A stretch of DNA of 64,000 nucleotides from Epiperipatus broadwayi (Eukaryota > Onychophora > Udeonychophora > Euonychophora > Peripatidae). Within the stretch, counting starts at the first letter, position 1, and each line of letters starts with the position of its first letter. Position numbers and translations under genes: made by a program. Positions 47,793-59,176 of this stretch are shown here, one piece after another. The stretch is from positions 8,121,845-8,185,844 of the forward strand of contig JAQFVV010000027.1 in assembly GCA_028023455.1 (NCBI GenBank), in the 5' to 3' direction. The notes below the pieces were generated by a model. It was not told the DNA's origin and did no database searches. It saw only the letters and a list, made by a program, of their open reading frames with translations.

Positions 47793-48339
47793 CTGTTAGT
47801 GTAATACAAATAAAAGTATTGATAAAGCGTATAAAAAGGAGTAAATGGTATGATATGTTATAATAGAAATCAATACATAGGAAAAAAAGAAGTAGAAAAT
47901 TATATACATGATATATGTAATACTAAACAATATTGTGGGTACATAAGATAAATAAAAACAGAAAGCAGAAACATGTTAATATCAATAACTTCACTAGAAA
48001 GTTTATACTTTAACCCAATAATAAAGCAAGAAACTAGCATTAGTCAAATGAACACTTGTATAAGACATAAAATAATAAGAACTATTTAAAAGGATCTAGA
48101 CTGCACCTGAGAATATACTTTTTGGGGGTAAAAGTTTTTTGAGAAAAATCATCCAACTCTGTTTAAGTGCAAGTTGTAACAAATCGTCTTAGCCAAAGGG
48201 TGAAAAAGGCCATAGCTAGCATAAGAAGGTCATTAAAATATAGGCAATAGCAAATAACAAATCTGTAAAACTATGCAAACAGATTTAGTGTCAAAATTTT
48301 AGGATTTTTGAACTTCAGATTATTAAGCTTGATAGTATA

Positions 48340-48490
48340 AAAATATTAAAGATGGCCGCTCAATTTATACAAGCATTAGATTCAGCTTTAAATTTAAAGC
48401 CTTCACTGATGAAAGCCTTAAGCCAGAAACTAGATTGGAAATATAGATATAATAACACTATCATCTTCTAGTGTCCACTAATTACTTAGA
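48340..48490 (+). repeat. T-family fragment, degraded
   Basis: CTTCACTGATGAAAGCCTTA then AGCCAGAAACTAGATTGGAA: CTGATGA and GAAA boxes are kept, the GTC cleavage triplet is lost (GAT). Anonymous sequence surrounds it (47860-48340 and 48490-48870). Confidence 0.65.
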
Positions 48491-48869
48491 CAGACAATAA
48501 ATAATATAAAAAAAATTACTCCTGAAAATGTATCACTAATATTATATATGTAAAAATTAAAAATAATTTTTAATCTAAAACAAATGTATATGTCGTAACA
48601 TGACATCAATTAAGTTTTTATTTTAAAGTTGTGTACATTAATCGGGTGAACTATTCTAAATTACTGGATGATTTAAGAGAATGAATCAAATGTGGAAAAA
48701 GAAAAAAATGAACAGCATTCTAAGAAGAATGGACCCAATCATTATAATAATCAACATTCAAATGAGATTCTAGAGAAAGTTCAATCGTACGATTACCTGG
48801 AATCTACATCGTTAAATAAGATTAATTAATTGACAACCGTTTCTATCATACCGAAAGCCTCAACTCCTA

Positions 48870-49000
48870 TTATATTCCTGCATTAGCAGAGGTCAGACTT
48901 TGCAGCATGAGATTCTTGAATTCTGGTATTTCTGACACCCAAACTTCTTATAAATTCCTGAGCAATATAACCATTCAATTATTTTGGTTTTTTATTTATT
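48870..49000 (+). repeat. tRNA-derived SINE (first type), copy
   Basis: Has the tail CTTATAAATTCCTGAGCAAT then AACCATTCAATTATTTTGG, as in the 300-395 copy. The tRNA-like head is diverged. Confidence 0.55.
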
Positions 49001-49154
49001 CCTTTTATGTTTATCAATTTCTCCATCAATAAACATCAATTTTTTATTCCTGCTGTTTGCCTTAAACCAATCTTCTTGACCAAACATATTGCTAATTATT
49101 CTATTTAACTTGTATTTTACTGCTTTTCTAAATCCAATAAACATTGCTACTTCA

Positions 49155-49295
49155 CCTTGCATGATATAACATAATGCGGAATGGCAAGCTCTGGAACTCA
49201 ATGTTCATGAACCACAGTTCAGCACTTGCTTCTAGTTCTCTAACTCCTTATGAACTTCTGAGTAATAAAGCCATTCAATATTTTTTTATCATTAT
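49155..49295 (+). repeat. tRNA-derived SINE (first type), copy
   Basis: Head GCGGAATGGCAAGCTCTGGA and tail CTTATGAACTTCTGAGTAAT then AAAGCCATTCAATATTTTTT. It lies 150 bp from the previous copy in the same orientation. Confidence 0.6.
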
Positions 49296-51309
49296 TCTGA
49301 TTGTTTGCCATAAAAAAATTATGTAACACAATAAGAAAGCTTCATTTGGTAAATCAGTAACATTAAATTAATGAAACAGATAAGCAAAACAGCATCCAGA
49401 ATAAAAAGTTGAATCAACTATTAAGAACTTTAGAAATATTGAAGAGAAGAAAAGTAGCGAGTAAATCGAAACAATAAAACTTACCGGCATCTTTCTCACT
49501 CCCGATATCAAAATTAAGCATGGGGTAAAGTCAATGGCCTCCATATGTAGTACAATCCAACTTCTTAAAGAATTATTTCAAAAGGGCAAATATCTGTTCT
49601 AACTTTCGAAAGTGATGTGTTTTGTAGTGACCAGGGAAGGAAACTTTTAGACTGAATACACGAAATAGCTATATATGTTATAATGGGTGAATTATGGATA
49701 GCAAATGAGAACATTTAAGGTAAATAGAATGGACTTACTAAATGAAAAGTAAATTTAAAACATCTGAAAGGCTGCAAGAGATGAATAAAAGTAGATTAGC
49801 AATTAAAATGTTTAATTGGAATATATAAAAAAGCAGTTTAGATACTAGAGAAAAGGTAAAAATGAAATAAGGATTTGGACTGTAAATATAGTATATGTGG
49901 ATATGAAAGAGACTATTGGATATTGATTTTTTGAGAGTAGGATACTGAAAGAACAGGGCAAATTAAATGAGAGTGAGGAAAATGTAAAAATAAAAAAGAA
50001 TTAAACAGGTAGAAATGTTATGACTTTTTGTTTAAATCTTTATAATGAAATTGAGAAATATGAAGACAAGATAATGGAAGTATAGAAAGAGCTTTTGTTA
50101 AAATGGGATAGGAAGGAAAATAAAAAGTAGATAAGTTAATTGTGATACACAGGGTTTTGAAATGAAAGAATACTTAATTTGGTTAACAGAGTTTCTGGCC
50201 ATATAGTCTATGCATAGAAACATCTGATATCATTTAAGAAGCAAACATGCATGTTTGGGTTTCTAACATGAAAGAAAAGATACCATCCAATAAATTGGGA
50301 TCAAAAATTGGTCTCATGATTGGAAATAAAAAGAAACGCAGAATGTTTTGCGAGGATCTTTAAAAAAATATATAAATTATCTTAAAGAACTGAAAAGAAG
50401 AGAAAGCAGTTAATCATAATAGGATAAAAAGCAGATTGTCATTTGGAAAAGTAGATATGAAGAGCATGGGATAAGTAATGATTCTCCAGTAGCGATTTTA
50501 TGATATAAACAAAGTAAACTCCCAACTACAAATCATGAATATGTAAATATGCTTTCAAGAGGTGTTTTCTTCACCCCACTCCCTAAATGATAGTACTAAT
50601 CTCCATCTCCATCTAAATTCTTGAATATTCTGATTTATAGCATATGGCTCTGGAATCAGATGAAGAGATATGTTAAGAGTAAGCATGAAGTCAAGTGATG
50701 TTTCATTGGTATTGCTTATTCAGAAATATTTACATTACCATAGAAACAATGTAAAAATTGAACGAAAAAAACCATATCAAAAATGTCAAATATCAAAACC
50801 CAAAATATTAATAAAACTAAAACAAAAAAGTAATAATTAAAAAAAAAATTGAATTTTGCTAACAGCAGTATACAATATATAACATCAAACCACCACTCTT
50901 TTTTACACTTTTAGCAAAATATATTTATTAATTTGATAACAGTTTCAATTGTTTCCAGCAGTATACAATTGAGGAGCAGCCATATGGAGGGATAAAAAGA
51001 CAGAAAATGATTACACTACATCCCAGATGAGTTTTGTAATGATAATCTGTGAATCACAATTACACCCATGCATGCAACATCCAAATCAATTATTCTATTT
51101 GATATTTTGTGAGGCCATTTTTTAACTTCTGCAACAAACTTTCCTTTCTGAAAGACTACAATGTTGTGTCTAATTGTAAATTGTAGTTCTCCAATGTATT
51201 TCATTCTCTGTGATATCTTTTCAATAAAAAACATCACATTTGCACTTATTTAATGTCTTTGAGATGTGAATGGCATCTGCCTTTCCCATAAAAACATACT
51301 CGAAATCAG
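49296..51309. other. intronic sequence, possibly with a relic LINE endonuclease
   Basis: On the plus strand around 50330-50440, interrupted frames give AECFARIFK, LKRRE and KQLIIIG..ADCHLEK. These vaguely resemble the stretch before GDFNA in LINE endonucleases, but stops are too frequent to be sure. A degraded P-like word lies near 50930-50975. An open frame at 51016-51237 (minus) has no known motif. Confidence 0.25.
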
Positions 51310-52640
51310 CAAAAAAAATTTTTTTTTTTAAATATTAGTTTCAATGTCCAATTAAATGATGTCATTTGGACTCTGTAATATCATATCCAGTAAGCTGAAG
51401 ATTAGATTGATTGGTCATATGCTTTTGCCATATTTTTAGTAATTTGCAGAGGAATCTTAGGAGAAATTTTTCTAATGCCTTTACATTATGTCAAACAAAT
51501 CTTACTTCCATATAACAAAGTGAATAAAATAATAAATCTATATACAAATAATTTAATTGCGATAGTTATTTCCCTGTGATGAAATACTCTTCTAACTTGT
51601 TAAAAACTGTAGTATGGGCTACACCTCAACATCTAAGTTGGCCTTTATATTTAGAAAACTATTAACTGATTTAAAGTGAGTTACATTCTCGAGTTGATAA
51701 CCATCCAAGTTAAAAGTGGCTGAAAATTTTATTTCCATCAGTGGTTGACAAATGGCTCAAGTATTTTTGAACATTAATTATTAAATCAAAATATTATTTA
51801 TAGAGACTAGCTTTCAATTAGTAAGGATAGGACAATCATCAGCCAAGAAGATGAAGTTCTTGTTTTTGCTTTTAATCAAATCAAATTAAAAATTCTACTA
51901 TCAGACTTGTATCGCATCTCGATTTCTGATTCGTGAAGCCATCTTTGAGCAGTTCTAAAGACTGCTATCATAAAAATTAAAAACAAAGATGGAAAAAGTA
52001 TATACCTTTGTCTGACACCAGTTTACAAATAGCCTCACTTGGTTTGATGTAGTACTAGGGGTGCAGATTCTAGAGCTCAAGGTCCACAAATAAAAGGTTA
52101 ATTCTGTCACTTCTGAGCTCAAACTTTTTAGAAACTCCCGAGTAATAAAAGCATTCATTTATATATTTTTTTATTTCAAATATCTCCAAACAATACTTCC
52201 TCCCATTCCATCATGTAAAAAGATGAATAAATTTGATGGACAGCCAATCAATTTTAAACAAAGTCATGCACCTATTTGATTAACTGAATCAAATGTTCTC
52301 ACCAAATCAATAAAAGTAATATATAAATCATTCCTTTGCTCCCTTACATTTTCCTGGTAACAAAAATTATATCTACAATTTATCTCGATTCTCTAAACTA
52401 CATTCTCTGATAACCATTCATCTATGACTGGAAGCAACCTATTCCCTAGAATCTATGAAAATACATTTGGTTTAATAAATACCTTAATATTCCACAATAA
52501 TTACTGCAATCTGGTCTATTCTCTTTATTTTTAAAAATTGGAGCAGTAAAAGCATCCTTAAGATCAAATGATTCATCTTCACAAAAAAAATATCAAATAT
52601 TTTAAAATTTCTTAAGTATCTCATCAGGACCTGTAGACAT
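51310..52640 (-). pseudogene. LINE-D non-LTR reverse transcriptase, decayed, split by a SINE
   Basis: Minus strand, many stops. In order: STGPDEIL (about 52640), DLKDAFTAPIFKNKE..DCSNYCGI (about 52575-52500), LYITFIDLVRTFDSVNQ then GCPSNLFIFLHDGM (about 52340-52200), GVRQRYILFPSLFLIF (about 52020-51970), LADDCPI (about 51845), and FNLDGYQLENVTHF (about 51710). These correspond to RT boxes from the GPDE region to the YLG region of a widespread invertebrate LINE type. The catalytic Y/F-x-DD box is eroded. Confidence 0.7.
52040..52175 (+). repeat. tRNA-derived SINE (first type) inserted in LINE-D
   Basis: GAGCTCAAACTTTTTAGAAA and CTCCCGAGTAATAAAAGCATTCATTT are the family tail. The insertion separates LINE-D's HDGM and GVRQ boxes. 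Confidence 0.6.
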
Positions 52641-53799
52641 TCCATTCTCAGATTACGAAGAGCTGTTCTGACTACCTCTAAGCTGGATATCTTTGTCCAA
52701 ATCTAAATGAGTCAAGAAAATGGACATATCACTAAAAGTGAACATCTCAATTATTCTGTCATTATTCAAAAGATGATCAAATACTTTGTCCATTTATTCA
52801 AAATATCATTACCATATAAAAGTATGCTAACAATGAATTTAATAGGATTGTGATACCATTTCTCGGGTCCATTGATGCTAATCAAGTCAGTAGCAATTGT
52901 AAAAGTTTATTATCTTTAATAATTAGTTAATAATTAATTGTTTCTGAATGGTGTAATCCAGTTTGAGGAGCTGGTCTAATTGTACTTATTTGAATAAACT
53001 CTTGATGATATTCTTAAGTGAAGAAAGTTTTCCAGATATAATTTTTCCCAACAGTTGATAATTTTCAGATAAATTAAGAGAAGATTATGATTAAATGTCA
53101 ATGAGTGTTGAACAGCAAATAAATATCTAATTATTTTGATGTAATATTTCTTTCAGGTTGTTTTATTAAGATTTGACAATGTAATTCAATATAATTTGTG
53201 TAGAATTCTTTCACATTGCCAATTATATATTGAACCTATAGTAGAAACATGTTTTTTAAAATTTATTTTGACTTTTGGGAAATAATTTGGTAATAGTTTC
53301 TGAAGAGAATTACAATTACTAAAATGTATTTAGGGGGGGCATTTTAAATATTAAAATCAGAATAAAGATGACAATATACCTCTACTTCCATTTTCGAAAC
53401 ATTTTTTTAACCGCAAACTATATAAATAGTTTAGTTCATTTAAATAAATTATCATTTCATATCCAATCTGGAACAAATTCTGAAAAAGTTATAGATTAAA
53501 TTATTAGCAGTCAATTAATCAGAAGAACAAACAAAATTTAAATTCACAGATTGATACTAGATTCTTAGCATCATTCCACTTCTGAAAATTTTTTGTAATG
53601 GAATCAAATGCCGGATATCGTTAATCTTTCCAATCTGCAAGAAGATTCCAAGAGCATTATTTACATTCACTTCTGCTTATTTTTGAATTTTTCCTAACAG
53701 TATTCTTGTTTTCTACAAGGAGTTCTTCAAGTTTTCTGCAGGAATCGATCCGATAGTTACTTTCAGTAACTGCTCTCTTAACAATAGTATTCTGTGAAG
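52641..53799. other. intronic anonymous AT-rich sequence
   Basis: No exon or repeat family was recognised, apart from possible further LINE-D debris just above 52640. Confidence 0.35.
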
Positions 53800-53804
53800 T
53801 TTTG

Positions 53805-53900
53805 CTTCGTAATAGAGTGATAGAATTGAGAGCTAAAAGGTCTTGGATTGAAGCTCAGCCTATCACCCCTGGTGCTCAAACATCATGATATTTTGTACAA
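53805..53900 (+). repeat. tRNA-derived SINE (first type), head only
   Basis: GAGTGATAGAATTGAGAGCT then GGTCTTGGATTGAAGCTC (B-box-like) and CCCCTGGTGCTCAAAC, parallel to GGCACCTCTGGCTCTCAAA in the first copy. The typical tail is missing. Confidence 0.45.
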
Positions 53901-54766
53901 CTACCATCTAATTATTACATTAATGGTAGATATATTTATAGCGGAATTGTTCCTTTTGTTTGCTTTCTTTAGAAATATATTTTGTGCAATCTTATTAATT
54001 TTGCTGATAATTTTCATAATTGATTTCTAAATAATGATATCCAGCTCTTACCTGGATGTTATAATGTTCATAAGTATATATCTATACCAATGGATATCTG
54101 ATTCAATAGATGTTTATGTTCATATCTTAATGTAATTGTTTCATCTCATATCTGTTGCAAAGCAAAACCTATAAGACTAAACAGAAGACATCAGCTCAAT
54201 TAATAACACTGTTATCAAAACAGGTAACAATTTACAAGTGACACGTCAATCAAATATCATCCAACTAAATGACATAGAGATCTCATTAAAGATTGTAATG
54301 TAACTAAATATTAAGTTACAATAACAAATGGTGCTAATGGAGTAGGGAGCAATGACAAACTATGATTGATGATGATTAAATGATAATACTTGGCTGTATG
54401 TTCAATGGCCTACTTACTTCTTTCACCTATTATTCTTGTACCTGTTGCAAAGCAAAACCTAGAAGTCCCAACCGAAAAATAAAAAAGGATACTTAACAAA
54501 TACATAAATATAAAATAAGAAAATTGCACGCTGGAAGCCATCTTGAGATTCTTTTTACTAATAATTCTGTCCGATATACTGTGATAATGCTTTGAAATGT
54601 GTTTTTTTTTTTTTTTGGCAGAGAAGAAATTATGGTAAATCTTACCTTTCTTTTTTTATTCTATCTTACTACTGTGGCAAAAGAAAGGGTGTGTGATCAA
54701 AATGATTTTAAAAAATGTACATATAAAGCTGGAACAGAGAAAAGATGCTCTGAAATAATACTCTAC
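53901..54766. other. intronic anonymous AT-rich sequence
   Basis: A repeated phrase TGTTGCAAAGCAAAACCTA occurs at about 54155 and 54445. Otherwise nothing was recognised. Confidence 0.35.
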
Positions 54767-54832
54767 CTTGAGTAAAAAAATATACTCGTGTACCATCTCC
54801 TCTAACATAAAAATTTTCTGAAAGACACTGCC
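54767..54832 (-). CDS. METTL2: METTL2-type tRNA N3-methylcytidine methyltransferase, penultimate exon
   Basis: 66 nt between TTTAATTTCAG (acceptor) and GTAGAG (donor). Two bases complete an upstream codon, then [20 protein letters not shown] and Q follow, with a last G carried into the final exon. The match to the (H/Q)[14 protein letters not shown](V/A)YFFT block of METTL2/METTL8 is nearly exact. This block follows the methyltransferase fold core. The next upstream exon (expected FRDYG...LRFK) was not found up to 64000, so the intron above is large or the exon lies outside. Confidence 0.88.
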
Positions 54833-55689
54833 CTGAAATTAAACAATTTAAAAAGGTACATTGTAAAAATACATATGACATAAAAACATATATATACATG
54901 GATATAAATATAAAAATAACTTATGTATTTATATACATATGAATGGCAAACAATAGTGTAATCATCAACATTCATCACTTTCAACCATTATCAATCCGAT
55001 GCAGGATGAAGGTCTATCCAAGATTAAGCCAGTTTCTCCAATTCTTAGCTTATTTTCTCCTCAATATATCAGCAAATTTCCTTATTTCATTCATTCATTT
55101 CCATGTGATATCTTTCTAGATTTTCTGCAATCTCTTAGAATCCAATTTGAAACTACAAAACTGTCCACCTGTTATTGTCACTTATAGGAATATATCCAAC
55201 CCAGCCATTTAATTATTTCACTGTCAATGATATCCATTTATTCTCTCATTCATTTCAGATCTCTTTTTGTTACTTGTAACATATATCTCATTATATTTTC
55301 ATAGAGTGGTTTGAAGTATCTAAATTGCTCTCCAATTAAGTATCCAAATTCCAGATCCATATGTAAGTATTGTTAAAACATATCTATTAAAAACCTTCAT
55401 TCCTTTTAATATTAAGTCATTTCTACCAAAAGGTACTCCATGTAAGTTTAATTCTATATCAACCATTAGGTTTCAATCTGTATTAATATTCTGACCAAGA
55501 TATTCATAGTTGTTAACTTCTTCAAATTCATCATTATCTTTATTTTCTTCTTCTAAGAAAACCCATTCAACGTTACTTTAGTCTTGGTCCTACTTTCTTA
55601 TTTTCATCTCATAACTCTTGCAACATTTGCTGAAGCTCTGAAGCAATTATTTGCAAAAAACAATCATATTATCTGCAAAAGCTAGATGA

Positions 55690-55770
55690 CTTGTGTAAGC
55701 ATAAAAAATGATGGTCATGTGATATTTAGTGGTATAATAAGCATAAAGAATGATGATCATGTGATGTTAA
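55690..55770 (+). repeat. two small T-terminus pieces inside the old RTE
   Basis: AAGCATAAAAAATGATGGTC..ATGTGAT and AAGCATAAAGAATGATGATC..ATGTGAT lie in tandem, an insertion of about 70 bp relative to the intact RTE (after its base 2260). The same words occur at 46488 and at the T right end (43336). Confidence 0.6.
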
Positions 55771-56368
55771 TCTTCATTTACTTTTACTGTCATAACTTCC
55801 CATTTTAATCCATAAAATACTTCTTGTAAAAAGTTTTGGAGAGATTGAATCACCCTGTTTACATCTTTCTCAATGTTAATTTTCTTAGAATCAACACGTA
55901 ATTTATTTGCTGCTGCTACATTTTGCCAAATATTCTTCAGAATATGGCAATATCCTGGGCCTATATTTTGATGATCCAATGCTTTAATCACTTTTGAAAT
56001 ATTTGTAGAATCAAATGCCTTTTTGTAAAGGCAATGGTAATTCACTGGACTTTTCTATAATTCTCCTAATACTTGGATTGTTGTGCTAAAACTATCCATT
56101 TGTTCTTTTAGTTGGTTACAATCCAAAGTTTGCTGCAGTCTAGTTGTAATTGTCATGGTAAAGATTTTATATAAAACTGATAGATAGATAGATAGATCTG
56201 TAATTTCTAATATATTTTCTGTCATCTTTCTTAAATATCAATACTGTATTACCGCTGCATTCTTTTAATCATCTGGTACATCTTTATTATTTAGATATTT
56301 TGTACATGATTTTGCCAACAATTTTTCTATTTCTTCACCTGTTTTTTTTTTTTTTTAAGATACTAATA

Positions 56369-56518
56369 ATAATTATCTTTTCTCTTGATGCCTCTTTTTG
56401 TTGTCTATTTAACATTTTCTTAATAACAGCTGATGGATAACCATTTTTCATAAGAGTTTGTTCTATATAGATATTTTCTTTTTCCAAGCTAGTTTCTTAA
56501 CAAACTTCTTTTGCTCTG
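56369..56518. repeat. Penelope pseudo-LTR segment, low-coordinate copy
   Basis: Shares TTTTCTCTTGATG, CTTTTTGTTGTCTATTTAAC and ATAACAGCTGATGGATAACC with 59177-59322. Confidence 0.85.
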
Positions 56519-56529
56519 TTCCATAGTGA

Positions 56530-57125
56530 TAGTATAAATCTATGATAGTATAAATCTATGTTTTGTGTTTCTGATATGGTTGGATGTAGAGGCTAGGTAT
56601 TTTCCTGTATGTGTAGGTTTTTGGTAAACTGTAGTTTTCATTTTACCATGAGGGAGTCTTGTCCAAGAACATCTAAGAATGCCAATTTTTGTTCTTGTTC
56701 TGATTTCTATTGTGAATTTAATTGAAGAGAATATATTGTTGCTGTATTTCCAGAAAGTTTGTAACAGTGTTTCACCATGTGGCCATACAACAAATGTATC
56801 ATCCACATAGCGAAGTCAAACATTAGGTGGGTATGGAATAGTTTTTACGGCTAAGGTTTCAAGTTCTTCCATGTAAATATGGCTAATCAGGGGAGACAAT
56901 GGTGAGCAGATAGCCATTCCTTGATTTTGTTGGAAGAATTCTATGTTATATTGAAAGTAGGTTGTTTTTATGCAGAATGTTAATAGTTCCATTATACTAT
57001 CAACAGGAAGAGCTGATCTGGTTTGTAAACTATTATCACCATTTAATCTTTTCCTTACGATAGACAATGTTTTTTCACATGGTACATTCGTAAAAAAACT
57101 TTCCATATCAAAGCTTATCAGGATT
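56530..57125 (-). pseudogene. Penelope-like reverse transcriptase domain
   Basis: SFDMESFFTNVPCEKTL (RT motif A region), then IEFFQQNQGMAICSPLSPL (motif B; MG.P.SP type), then an in-frame TGA at a Trp-like position, LRYVDDTFVVWPHG with catalytic YVDD at about 56805-56794, and VYQKPTHTGKYL downstream. The motif order and the FVVWPHG and KPTHTD-like words identify a Penelope RT, a relative of telomerase. One TGA and later frameshifts make it non-functional as read. Confidence 0.85.
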
Positions 57126-57276
57126 TAATTGCTTTCCTCTCATTATAGAATATATTTGACTTCAATTTTTGTTGCTTGTCAAGTATTCTTTTTATTCTCC
57201 AGCATAATTCTGCTTTTTCTATAGCAATTTTTGAATGACTTCCTCAGTGGCTGCCATTGTATCAAATAAAGGGATA

Positions 57277-58391
57277 TTAGATGGTGTTAAATCCTCTTTC
57301 AAGAATAGAAATTTCAGTATCTGTTAGATGTTTAGAACTGAGACTTTTAACAGATGAAGTTGGCACGTTGCTTGGTAAATTTTGATTTTTTATATGTTCA
57401 TGTAGGTTAGCAAGTTTCATCTTTTGGCATTCTTTTATTTTTTCATATAATGTAGAAAATGATTTTCTTACTGCTTGAGAAACTCTCATGTAGTCTTTAT
57501 CAGTAAATTTATTTTTTAGAAAACATTCTACATTATGAATGGAATGCATTGCTTGATACTTAGAAAACCTTTGAGCATTTATTCTTTCTCTTAACAGAGC
57601 TTCACTTGCTGAGTAATTTTCTCAGCTCTCTGAGAGTGAATTGGAGGTTTAGTTGCAAACCTTTAGGAATTATCCCTTCAGATTTACCTTTACATAGGAA
57701 AGTTAAAATAAAGTCCTTGTTTTTACTTCACCTTCGAGAAATGGTAAGTTTTTAATTGCGCTTTACGCAAAAAAGTGAAGCTTAATATTATTATAAGAAT
57801 TATCAGGCTTAACACTTTCAGGGAACTTAGGTCTCCATATTCATAGCCTATCTTGGGAGTGTCGGCTTACATTGAGATTTCAAGCAAAGTTTGGCAGTAA
57901 TTTATGTAAAATTTATTCAAATTTTATTTCATATAGACCACTTTTTGGAGATGCAAAGCACGATTCTTTTCGATTTATTGCGTAGTTGTCATTTGCAATG
58001 AAGCACGCCTTCTTTATTTTTCGTTTCGTACCATTACGCTCAATGCACAGTGCCCTAGCCACAGTGGGTTCAAACACGTGGCCTGTTGTTTTTTGGTGCT
58101 CAAAGAATATGGATTTGTTTTCAGTATTGTTTAGAGCTCTCCTGTATAAATAATGATGTTGAGATGTTCTGCTGGTGAAGTTGGCACAGGTCTCTCCATA
58201 ATATGCTGCTCTATATCCATTGTTTGGGCATTAAAGTTAAATGATTTTCTACTTTGGTCAGATTTAGACAATTTTTCATAATGTTTAAAGATTGATATAG
58301 TATCGGGTCCATACTGAATACTTAGTGTTTTCCTGAACGTTTGTGATGATGGTGTTCTAGTTGTATTTTTACATTGGACTATTTCCACCAT
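57277..58391 (-). pseudogene. Penelope-like ORF, N-terminal part
   Basis: Starts at Met near 58391 (MVEIVQCKNTTRTPSSQTF) and continues in pieces: INAQRFSKYQAMHSIHNVEC, CFLKNKFTDKDYMRVSQAVR, KMKLANLHEHIKNQ. Frameshifts fall between 58131 and 57650. It joins the RT domain after a gap near 57130-57270. Confidence 0.65.
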
Positions 58392-58499
58392 CTAATATGT
58401 ATATTGAATGTCTTTAGAAAAATTTAACTTTATTTAAATATTCCCAATACATTCAACTGTTAGTAGTAGCACATCAGACAGGTCAGTATATGCACAACG

Positions 58500-58560
58500 T
58501 TTCGAGCGGTATTATTCTCCCCTCTTCTTCAGATGTTGCTGGCCTGACCAGTGACAGTAC
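58500..58560 (-). ncRNA. hammerhead-like word in the Penelope 5'/3' junction
   Basis: Minus strand: CTGAAGA near 58541, possible stem GAGGGG/CCGCTC with one mismatch, then GAAACG. One extra A precedes the stem. A GTC near 58479 and partial stem I pairing (ACAT with ATGT) can be drawn. Penelope-like elements are known to carry hammerheads, but this copy is not clean. Confidence 0.35.
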
Positions 58561-58640
58561 AAGCATAGAATTTGAACATGGACCCTTAGATTCTTGAGTA
58601 TTGAATTTTAAGGTAACGCTCTAACCAACTGCATCCACCA
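58561..58640 (-). repeat. tRNA-like segment just after the Penelope stop codon
   Basis: Minus strand: GGTGGATGCAGTTGGTTAGA with a good A-box word (TGGTTAGAGCG), and about 40 bases later GGGTCCATGTTCAAATTC as a B-box word. It lies between the end of the GIY-YIG frame (58671) and the hammerhead-like word (about 58540). It may be a SINE inserted in the element or a part of it. Confidence 0.5.
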
Positions 58641-58670
58641 AAGGTAATAGTCTGTAGTAATTTCATATAT

Positions 58671-59040
58671 TTACCTATGAGGCTCCTCCTGATTTCTCCA
58701 CTTTTTCCTAAGAGTAAAATTGTTTAGTGGTTTCCATACATTATGTATAGTAACACTAGGTTGGCTGATGGGATTTTTTGCCATTGTTATGTGAGCAGCT
58801 TCTTTAAATTTTCTTCTTTGTACTTTTTCTTCTCTATCCAATATTTTTTTATTTTCCCAATTGAATGTACGTTCATTGGCATGTACATGGTCTGCTACCT
58901 TAGACACATCTGTTTTCTCTCTTCTAATTATCGGTTTGTGTTCTTGCAAGTGTTTTTCAAGGCGATGACTAGTCTCACCAATATATGTTCTTCCACATTC
59001 ACATAGTATTTCATAGATGCCGTTTTTTTCTTTTTAGCAT
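58671..59040 (-). pseudogene. Penelope-like GIY-YIG endonuclease domain
   Basis: GIYEILCECGRTYIGETS (about 59020-58967) gives the G-I-Y and Y-I-G motifs. HLQEHKPIIRREKTDVSKVA then DHVHANERTFNWENKKIL and QRRKFKEAAHI follow, the standard Penelope C-terminal block. The frame is open to a stop at 58671. A stop lies a few codons before GIY. It belongs to the upstream (permuted) unit. Confidence 0.85.
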
Positions 59041-59176
59041 TTCAAGTTTAGGCTTTGTAGATGTTATAATTACTCATAGGGTGGTATGGCTCTGGAATGG
59101 TGTTCTGATGTTATAATGATTGCAGATTTTCCTTCATTTGTCTATTTTTGGAATGCATGGGTACACTACAGTACCA

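Larger units (their letters stand above)
47641..47858. repeat. P-family inverted pair, recent
   Basis: Arms of about 98 bp (47641-47738 and about 47756-47858) differ at about two positions, with a spacer of about 18 bp. Each arm carries a hammerhead-like core. Confidence 0.85.
47332..54766 (-). other. METTL2-type gene, final intron (about 7.4 kb)
   Basis: It is bounded by GTAGAG at the donor (54766 downward) and CCAG at the acceptor. It contains a P-family fold-back, a T fragment, several SINE copies, a decayed LINE (LINE-D) and stretches of anonymous DNA. Confidence 0.85.
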
